Source of the DNA: Artemisia argyi
Lineage: Eukaryota; Streptophyta; Magnoliopsida; Asterales; Asteraceae
Direction of reading: 5' to 3'
Length of the DNA stretch: 64,000 nucleotides
NCBI GenBank assembly: GCA_030686995.1
Contig: CM060697.1
Span: forward strand, 103,105,272 to 103,169,271
Below the pieces are notes generated by a model, which worked only from the letters and a program-made list of their open reading frames with translations, ran no database searches and was not told where the DNA came from. Position 1 is the stretch's first letter. Each line of letters begins with the position of its first letter. Shown piece after piece: positions 56,791 through 64,000 of this stretch. Made by a program: the position numbers and the translations under genes.

Positions 56791-56839
56791 TTACTCAAGA
56801 TCTTTAAAATAGAATGTATTTTAAAACTTGGATCGATCA

Positions 56840-57841
56840 ATGGATTTTGAAAATCTCAAAGAAGGGCAACCTATTCAAAATCCACCGCTATTTGAAAAAG
56901 AAAACTTACCTGAATGGAAAAGTAATTTTGAAAACTATGTGAAATCAATTGATCAAGATCTTTGGCATATTATTTCTTTTGGTGATTTCAAACCAAAGAA
57001 AACAAGTTTTTGAAAACCAAGATAACTATCTCAAACTTGATAAAAATACTAAAGCTAAAACAATGATTTATAAAGCTTTAGTACCGAATATGAAAGAATG
57101 TATTTTTTGTCAAACGGCTAATGATATTTGGAAAAATATGTTAAACTTTCATCAAGAAATATGTCAAGTCAAAGATGATCAATTTGATCTCACATATGAA
57201 TTAGAAGTCTTAGAAATATTAATAGATAGACATTTAGTTGTGATGAATACATGTGCTACTAGTTTAAATGTTTTAAATGAAGGTGTAAGTGAAGATGATT
57301 ACTCATGTTGAGCTCTTAGTGGACTTGCTTACGATTCATGGAATAACACGGATGAAGATGAAGCCAACCATCCGGCTTGTGATTCTCAACTAGATAAAAC
57401 ATCAAGCAAGGTACATTTTGAAACCAAACACTTTTACTTGACAAATTTATCCTAGAGTTTTCTAAACTAGAAAATGAGTCTAAACTTTTATGCAACATGG
57501 ACATGAAAGCTATCTTTAACAATGAGTCTTCAAAATCTTTTAAGAATATCTTTGAAAAGGAAATTTTGTTAGAAGATAAAATGTCTAAAATTGAGAGTAA
57601 TGTTAAAATTGATTTAGAATGTAAATTATGTCTAGATTACAAACATGAGATTAAAAAAAAATAAAAAATAAAATAAATAAAAAAAAATGAGAAAGGAAAA
57701 ATATTAGTTAAATTTGATGAAGGCTCAAAATCTCTTGAAAGATTGTTGAGGAGTCAAAGGGTGTTTAAAGATAAAACCGGATTAGGATTTAACTCAAAAG
57801 CACCATCAACTAGTAAAACAAAACACGTAAAAGTTGTCTAA
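56840..57841 (+). pseudogene. Gag of element F (copia, DUF4219/UBN2-like), frameshifted
   Basis: Homologue of the G gag at 22716-23513. MDFENLKEGQ..., then LPEWKSNFENYVKSIDQDLW, is in one frame to about 57000. A frameshift follows, and KAKTMIYKALVPNMKECIF and CQTANDIWKNMLNFHQ continue in another frame to a TGA at 57309-57311. Remnants of the acidic part (FILEFSKLENESKLL, near 57450) and KTGLGFN near 57780 are still readable. No zinc knuckle or pol follows. The copy cannot make a full Gag. Confidence 0.7.
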
Positions 57842-59757
57842 CCTAGAAGAGAGATTTAGAGATAATTCAATCTCTAATAGAAACTCATGATAAAAAGTTT
57901 AAGATTATCATGCTCTATGCTTTTATATGATTATCTAACCTTCTTGGATACATGAGTAATTGAGTTTCAAAGCGTGTCGTCAACCGAGATTTTACGCGTT
58001 GTGTTTATCCTATTGATAGCATCTCTATGCAATTTATAAGGTACGCATTACTTCAACTTAACTTTGATTGTCTCTTGCTTCTAGCATTATGTGTTATTAA
58101 TAATACTCTAAAAGTGTTTACTTGCTATTAGTAATAACTAAGATTAGATTCTATGCAACAAGGAATTTCGTCATTAGTACTAGTAGGAGATATAAGGTGT
58201 TTTGGTTCTTTAACCATCAAGAGATAAACACGAGAAACTCTTGAGTGAGTCTCACTCAACTCTTGCTTACAAGTGAACTAACTAAGAATTTCCTAAGTGT
58301 TAAAATGTCTAACACTTTTGTGATGCTTGCAAAACAAACCTTTGTTAAACAACATTCTCAAACACCATACTTTGAGTCTTAAATTGTGTTTTTCTTCGAT
58401 CACTCCTTTATGATAATCTCACATGTAACACACAAGGTGAAATAAATCACATTAGCATACATTAGAATGTGTGGAAGAAAAAGAGTTTTCAACATCCAGG
58501 ATTTACACATCAAATGTGACACTTAGTCTTATGATGTTGTACCTCTTGGACTTTTTCAAAACAAATAGATTTCATAGTGTCTTAAGTAAGAAAACCCAAA
58601 GAGTCGAGGAGTCGTTGAATATAACATTTAACGAGTGATCTCCTCCTTCTAAGATATCATCTTTGGTAGATGATGACTTAGTCGAAAGTCCAATGATGGC
58701 AAGACAAGTATGTTGTGTAAAACATTAAGAATAAAAGTACAAAATAACATCTTCTCACCTTGAGTCAAACATTGAATCAAGCAAAATTGACATAAGTTAT
58801 AAAACTTGATTTATAGGTCATAGTTGTGTCTAAACAAATTCAACAATAACAGTTTTTTGGAATTTAGAGTAAAACAACTAGTGAAATAAAATAAGTGTTT
58901 CGAAGTAATCATGTGATTATAAGTGTCAATATTTGAAAGTCTTTTTGATAATAAAAGCAAGTTCCAAAAGCAAGGGATTTTAACTCAAAGACACTTCTAG
59001 TTACTCTCTTGTTCTCAATAGTTAAGTTATTGATGACTTATCAAGAATGAGATTAGTAAATCCGTAGGTAAAACTAAACGTAGAGAAATGTTCGGAAGAC
59101 TACTTGTTCTCATAACAATTAGATTCAACATTATGTTTAGTGTTTGTCTATGTGCTCGTTTTAAAGAAGATCCTTAAACAACTCTTTAGTTAAGCTTGTT
59201 TGGATACATCGTAAGGTACTACACAACTAGGATTATGATATCCCAAAAGAACGGGAATAGAAACCATAGTGTATGCCAAATGGAATTATGTCGGTAATAA
59301 GTTGATAAGAAAAGCACAAGTGGTACTTGCACTTTTATACTTACTTACCCAATGATTCTCCAAAACACGTAAGGTTCTCAAATTAGTTTCGAATGGAGAA
59401 GCACATCAACAAGCTCCGCTTGAACAAGCATATACGTGTCAACAACGGAATTCTTTTATCAACATTGTTATCTCTTCAACAAAGGAAGCATCGACTTCAG
59501 CGACAATTCAATCCATTATGTTCTTAATTGACATATTGTGATCCATCATCATCGTCTTGGTAAAAACGTTCATTGAGGAACGTCTTAACTAAGAAAGTCT
59601 ACTACGTTAACCATTCTATCAACGTTTTCACAAAACCTCTTGAATGAGAAGCATTCATCATCCCTAGGCTTAGTCAAAGACTCATAAGAACTAAAACATT
59701 GTTTTGAACATTAGGATAAAACCACAAAAATCAAGAAAATTCCTTTTGAATTTTTCC
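57842..59757. other. Element F region without coding sequence, in place of pol
   Basis: 1.9 kb with stops in every frame. I see no YVDD, DTG, HHCC or DDE motif. It could be a decayed remnant or filler. Confidence 0.5.
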
Positions 59758-59834
59758 TGCAGCTCCCACGGTACCCTCAGACCATACGGGCGGAACCCTA
59801 TTTTTGGTTCCGCCTGGTCCGCCAAAGCTACAGA
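59758..59834 (+). promoter_or_regulatory. GC-rich inverted-repeat block upstream of ORFx (element F)
   Basis: Hairpin arms GGCGGAACC and GGTTCCGCC (59789-59813), with the flanks CTGCAG on the left and TACAGAATGTTTTATTC on the right. The right flank equals the stretch between hairpin and TATA in the LTR (CAGAATGGTTTG), though the TATA itself is weak here (TTATTCTTAAT). Confidence 0.6.
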
Positions 59835-59973
59835 ATGTTTTATTCTTAATTTCAAAACCAAACACCCTCTTAACTTAATCATTCACTTTCAAACAGCCAT
59901 CACCCTCTCAAAAACACATAACCACACGAAATTTAGGGCTTTCAATCCAATCTCTTCAAATCCAACTAACTTT

Positions 59974-60510
59974 GTAAGTGTTCCAATCACAATTGCATTT
60001 TTGATTCAAGTATAACATTCTTATTTACATTCATTAACTAGAATCTTAGGGTTTATGCATAAAACTTCTCGATTCATGAAAAACTTGGTGGCTAGCCAAT
60101 CATGTCTTCCATTAGTTAAAGAATTGTATCCTTTTTGTTGTTACTTTGATTTGCCAAACACACCAAGTGCATTGTCTTTCAAAAATCGCAATCCAAGACT
60201 AGAACATGATTAATCACCACATTGTTAAAACAAATGAAAAACATCATTAAGACATCACTTGCATACTATCTCTTGAATGCTAAAGGGGATACATAACTAA
60301 TATGTATTTTCGGGTACATTCAATCGAAGACACATTCAATTAGGAGAGTGTTGGTTATCTTTTGTTTTTATAACAAAACTTGCAAGACAAAACAATTTGG
60401 GAATCAAAATGAGTCAAGATAACCAAGTCTCCACATTATTTGCATATAGGAATATATTAGAACATCCACATTGTTAAAAGTCATTAACATATAATTTTTG
60501 TGTTTTCTAG
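59974..60510 (+). other. Predicted 5'UTR intron of ORFx (element F)
   Basis: A donor GTAAGT at 59974 follows a leader-like stretch. A strong acceptor TTTTCTAG (60503-60510) stands 8 bp before the ATG. The acceptor is conserved in element I (4139-4146). Prediction only. Confidence 0.4.
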
Positions 60511-60518
60511 AAATCAAC

Positions 60519-61559
60519 ATGCCTCACGCAAATAAATCCGATCACAAAGAAACCCTTAAGTACATGCCCAAACACCATATGACCAAAGGTCTCAACAATG
60601 TTCAAGTAGAAACTTTTAAGGCACTAGAAAAACGCTATGTTCACGAAGGTAGAACCATTGATCCATCCTTTCTAGAAGGAACATCCATTCGCCAAAACGT
60701 TGCCGCAATCAACTTTGATTGTCTCCTTGATATAGATGAGCCAATTTGTCCTAGGTTCATCTTAGAATTCTATGCAACCGTAAACCTTTCCACAAATGTT
60801 GTTGGTAAGATATCTTTAAACTTCACAACCAATCAAACACCAAATTTCATAGATTTAAAAGACTTAGCTATCATTCTTGGTGTCCCAAATGAGGGAACTT
60901 GTCTCTACACGGATAACTGGCCAATTTCAAGTCTTGATTCTATTGAGCGTTTTTATCCATACGCCAACCCTCTAGTTAGTAAGGAAACAATTAAGGAACA
61001 TCTCTTCGTTAGAACATCTACCACAAGAAAGAATCGTTCGGGGAATATTGTGGATAAGGATCCTTTTGGTATGGAGCTCAATGAGCTTAAACCACAATTT
61101 AAGAAGTGGGAAGAAATTCTTAGAGCTAACGTCATAAGTACCATAGGAAATAGAGATCATATCAACACATGTCTTTGCTACATGCTCTATAGCATTTCCA
61201 CCGGTCAACCATTCAACTTAGCCTACTACATAGCCAAAAGAATGGCCGACATATCCTTAGTTGGAACAACCGCTTTTCCTTATGGAATGCTTCTTACTCG
61301 CCTCTTTAGAGCAATCTCACCCATTTCTCCTAACGATAATGGAATGCGCCTTGACTATTCTCTCGTTCCTTACATTTTCGTTCCTCTAAGTGATAAACGA
61401 GTTTTCAAAGGTAAGGGCAAACGTACTCACTCACCTACACCATCATCATCATCATCCGAAATGAGCGAGGACGATAAACTTCCTAACTCTAAGTTACCTC
61501 CTTTAGAATACCTTCAAGCACTCCCCGTCATTGACAATGCATCCGAAGAGTTCAAGTAA
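60519..61559 (+). CDS. ORFx of element F (Athila-ORF1/PF20167-like accessory protein)
   Basis: 346 residues from the ATG at 60519 (MPHANKSDHKETLKYMPKHH). An earlier in-frame ATG at 60498 lies before the splice acceptor and is not used. The order of conserved blocks is FEGTSIRQNV-like, INFDCLLDIDEPICPRFILE, EGTCLYTDNW, KKWEEILRANVISTIGNRDH, LCYMLYSISTGQPFNLAYYI and PYGMLLTRLFRAIS. It resembles the core of Athila ORF1 and 'putative plant transposon protein' domains (recalled). Ends with Ser-rich and acidic parts. A TAA at 61557 replaces the CAA of element I; the homologous tail runs on to a TGA at 61626-61628, so this copy is shortened by 23 residues. Probably a nuclear or structural protein of unknown task. 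Confidence 0.7.
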   Translation: MPHANKSDHKETLKYMPKHHMTKGLNNVQVETFKALEKRYVHEGRTIDPSFLEGTSIRQNVAAINFDCLLDIDEPICPRFILEFYATVNLSTNVVGKISLNFTTNQTPNFIDLKDLAIILGVPNEGTCLYTDNWPISSLDSIERFYPYANPLVSKETIKEHLFVRTSTTRKNRSGNIVDKDPFGMELNELKPQFKKWEEILRANVISTIGNRDHINTCLCYMLYSISTGQPFNLAYYIAKRMADISLVGTTAFPYGMLLTRLFRAISPISPNDNGMRLDYSLVPYIFVPLSDKRVFKGKGKRTHSPTPSSSSSEMSEDDKLPNSKLPPLEYLQALPVIDNASEEFK

Positions 61560-61982
61560 ACCAAAGGAATGTTCAAATGCTTTGGAAGGTACCTAAGCAA
61601 GCTCAATAAGAAGATAGACCGGTTGTGAGAAGATTAAGGAGTGTTTGGCTTATGAATGCTTTAGAACCGTTTATGTGTTAAACTACATGATTTGTATTGT
61701 TTTTCACTTTCATGGTTTATTACGTTTGTCGGATTATGTTTGTATGAGCTTTTATGCATAATGACAGTGTTTGAAGTGTTTGTCAATTTTTTTATGCTTA
61801 TGGCAATTCTTACTAAGTATAGTGAAATCCTCGACCTCAAGGTCAAAGTCCTATGATATGTATGTTTACGTGTCTAATTTTTGCATTGCCTAACCAGAAA
61901 TGCATTATCTTTTTGATTTTAGGAGTTTTCGAAAATTTTGAAAATCGTCTCGCGGGTCAAAATCGCGGACTGCCAAATTTTT

Positions 61983-62126
61983 CAGCCCTGGCAGATCTGA
62001 CGGTACCCAAAATTGGGTTCCGCCAGTGTATTTTCTGGGTAACCCAGAATTGGCCCAACGGACCAGACGGAACCCAAAACAGGGTTCCGCCTGTGTACCG
62101 CGAGGGTTCCGCCAGACACCTGCAGA
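61983..62126 (+). promoter_or_regulatory. GC-rich inverted-repeat block upstream of ORFy (element F)
   Basis: Alternating gacgg(t/a)accc, gggttccgcc and ggttccgcc copies, closing with cgccagacacctgcag. Equivalent to 5615-5762 in element I. Confidence 0.6.
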
Positions 62127-62510
62127 AAATTTTTGTCATTTTTCTTAAGTCCAAAACTTGTAAAGTGTCAAACCATTATCCTAAGTGAGAAACATCTTCC
62201 ATTAACTCCAATAACCATATTAGAACAACTCTCACTCACTAAAACAATTAGGAAGCCACTTCCCTCCAAAAATTCAAATTCAAACATAACTAACCCAAGG
62301 AACCCTTTTAAAGGATCCTTCAAACCATTGAAACATTTTCAACCAAATCACATCCCATGATCACAAAGCATTGAGTGCATATGTTGGTCTTTCACTCCAC
62401 CTTATTCCATTGGATTGACATGCTCATGAAAACTTCATAAATCATTTGAAACCTCAATCTTTGAGTGGTAGAACATCAAATCCAAACACCCATTTCAACA
62501 TCTCCTCCAC

Positions 62511-62520
62511 CCTATAAATT
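62511..62520 (+). promoter_or_regulatory. TATA box of ORFy (element F)
   Basis: CCTATAAATT, about 85 bp before the ATG at 62600. Confidence 0.5.
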
Positions 62521-62599
62521 TGAAAGTTTTGCAACAATTCAAATCACACCATCACCATTAAAACTTCTTCTCTCAAAACATCAAAACCACACCTTTGAA

Positions 62600-63775
62600 A
62601 TGACTAAATCCAACACATCATCCGACTCATCAAAATCCTTCTCAAAAACCACTAGGATTAGTGTTAAACCTTGTTGCTTCAACAAAACCGTCAAGTCAAG
62701 CTCATCTTCTTCAAGTGATGCTTCGCTTAACATTTCTTCACCTATCCAAGATTTCCTTAACCTCACTACTTCAACACCATCCTCAACACATTACAATACC
62801 AATGTAATCACCTTTCAAGATTTGCTTAATCTTGATACTCCAACACCCTCTCTAACACATTGCTACACAAACATAGCCAACATTCCTTCACCTACTAGAC
62901 CTTCATGTGATTCAACATCACCTTCTCAACAAGCTCAACCAACTAAAACTTCATCACCTCAATCACCAACAATTTCACCAATGGAACTTTTCCATACACC
63001 TCCAACATCACCACTACCTTATTTGGAAACATTAGAAGATCTATCACCCAAATCATCAAGTCCACCATCCTTATCACTCTTTGACACCATTGCTCAAATG
63101 GAAACCCAACAACAATCTAGTGAGCAACTAGATGATGAACCCCATCAACCCTCAATGATAGAACGGTTGGCTTACCGTTATGCTAGACCATCCATTTTTC
63201 CAAATGATCAAGGCCATACCCACTCACAATCATTTGTGTTTCACCCAATTTACAAAGACCTTCATGGCAATCCTTCCGGCAAATCAAGCTTTCGCCATTT
63301 TGTTCAAAATCAACAACCACAACAACAACAACCATCACCACAAGACTCTTCCCAACAATTTGAATCTCTACTTTCTTCTTATAAGAAAATAGAAGCATCC
63401 ATATGGGAAAAACCTCCAAACCTTAATGATGAGATTGACACTCATTTAAACCACCTTCATGCCTTCAAACGTATGGTTGACTCTCAAATCAACCATATTA
63501 CGATTTTACAAACAACGCTACAATCAACTAATGAAGGAAGCAAAACACCTCTCAACCATCCACCTTTGCTCCTTCAAGTTCAAACCATCCACCACCAACA
63601 AACCAAACCACTCTTCCACCAAAATTTCATCGCCATGGTTGCGGACATTGCGACAGAACCGCTCACATTAGTGAAGGATGTCGAACGGAAATTCGTGAGC
63701 TATCCGAAGAAATGAGGTTTATCCTAAACCACATTTTGGATCGTCTACAATCCTTGTCTCACACACCTCAACCTT
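62600..63775 (+). pseudogene. ORFy of element F, Ser/Pro-rich accessory protein, late frameshift
   Basis: Start MTKSNTSSDSS at 62600, chosen because it follows the TATA box and aligns with element I. Residues 15-30 are basic with two cysteines (RISVKPCCFNK), then a long Ser/Thr/Pro-rich part. A helix (NDEIDTHLNHLHAFKRMVDS) lies near residue 280. The frame ends at 63715, but a homologous end, RHGCGHCDRTAHISEGC then MRFILNHILDRLQSL, is found in the next frame up to a TAG at 63775, so one frameshift lies near 63625. The end contains a CxxC that could bind zinc, plus an amphipathic helix, and is the best conserved part among ORFy and ORFz proteins. Function unknown. Confidence 0.65.
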
Positions 63776-63799
63776 AGAGTCTCCAAAATGAAACAAAAC

Positions 63800-64000
63800 C
63801 GTTTCTTTTGGAAAATGTTTCCCATTTAAACCAACAAACCAAAACTGTGTCATCCTTTCATCCTTCAAAATAAAGCCCGCTACAACCTCCAACACACATT
63901 TTCATCCTTAAACAACCTTAGCCTTGTTTTTGGAAAATGTTTCTCATTTAAACCAACAAACCAAAACCGTGTCATCCTTTCAACCTTCAAAATAAAGCCC
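63800..64000 (+). repeat. Tandem repeat, period about 121 bp
   Basis: The stretch ttttggaaaatgtttcccat...ttcaaaataaagccc is found at about 63807-63880 and again at about 63928-64000, where the window ends. More copies may follow. Confidence 0.75.

Larger units (their letters stand above)
55381..64000 (+). mobile_element. Element F: copia/SIRE-like gag-only retrotransposon (family I/F), 5' part
   Basis: 5' LTR, tRNA-Met-like primer site, broken gag, 2-kb stretch without pol, then ORFx and ORFy with their own upstream elements; the 3' end lies beyond the window. Order and sequence agree with element I where both exist. No polymerase motif lies between gag and ORFx. Confidence 0.8.

Noticed and set aside
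57842..59757. Decayed pol in element F
   Set aside because: No RT, integrase or RNase H motif readable in any frame; cannot be supported without a sensitive search.

Overview
This is a plant (eudicot) nuclear window made almost entirely of nested, non-autonomous LTR retrotransposons, with one intact-looking host gene. Intron/exon structure, long AT-rich LTRs, tRNA-Asp-type and tRNA-Met-type primer sites, hAT elements and a MIXTA-type MYB all say plant. The zinc-knuckle gag-like ORF and the LINE ORF1 resemble proteins I remember from Asteraceae genomes (Tanacetum/Artemisia type), so a composite with a large genome is my best guess; this rests on memory, not a search.

Layout. 1-3796: tail and 3' LTR of a plus-strand Athila/Tat-like element (E), inserted in element I. 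3797-9140: the 3' half of element I (copia/SIRE-like ends), with two decayed accessory ORFs (ORFx, ORFy), polypurine tract and 3' LTR. 9460-46685: one minus-strand copia-like element (G) bounded by the 5-bp duplication aactt. Inside it sit element A (plus, 11085-17353, duplication aatat), a 1.2-kb hAT element (20657-21886, 8-bp duplication cttacaat) and element B (minus, 23954-45657, duplication cttgc), which splits the 5' LTR of G. B is itself invaded by a tandem LTR-internal-LTR-internal array of element C (26678-39448) fused to a truncated plus-strand LTR (D, 39449 to about 42560). 46691-55380: a host island with a broken RING-ligase fragment, a PPR pseudogene, a 5'-truncated LINE ORF1 copy, a 450-bp hAT MITE and an R2R3-MYB gene of the MIXTA type (51832-54112, three exons). 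55381-64000: the 5' part of a second copy (F) of the element I family, running off the window.

How it works together. No reverse transcriptase, RNase H or integrase ORF is recognisable anywhere, so all the LTR elements appear to depend on enzymes from elsewhere. The most unusual feature is in the related families G and I/F. Behind a copia-type gag they carry accessory ORFs where pol or env would be. These ORFs are preceded by the same family-specific GC-rich inverted repeat that lies beside the TATA box of the LTR promoter, and ORFz1, ORFz2 and ORFy also have their own TATA box 40-90 bp before the ATG. The inverted repeat differs between families (GGCGGAACC/GGTTCCGCC in I/F, GGCCGGCCCCCTTAA-like in G) but its placement is the same. 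The ORFy/ORFz proteins are low-complexity, yet share a C-terminal Cys-rich motif plus helix. This looks like a multi-promoter accessory-gene system in a gag-only retrotransposon lineage.
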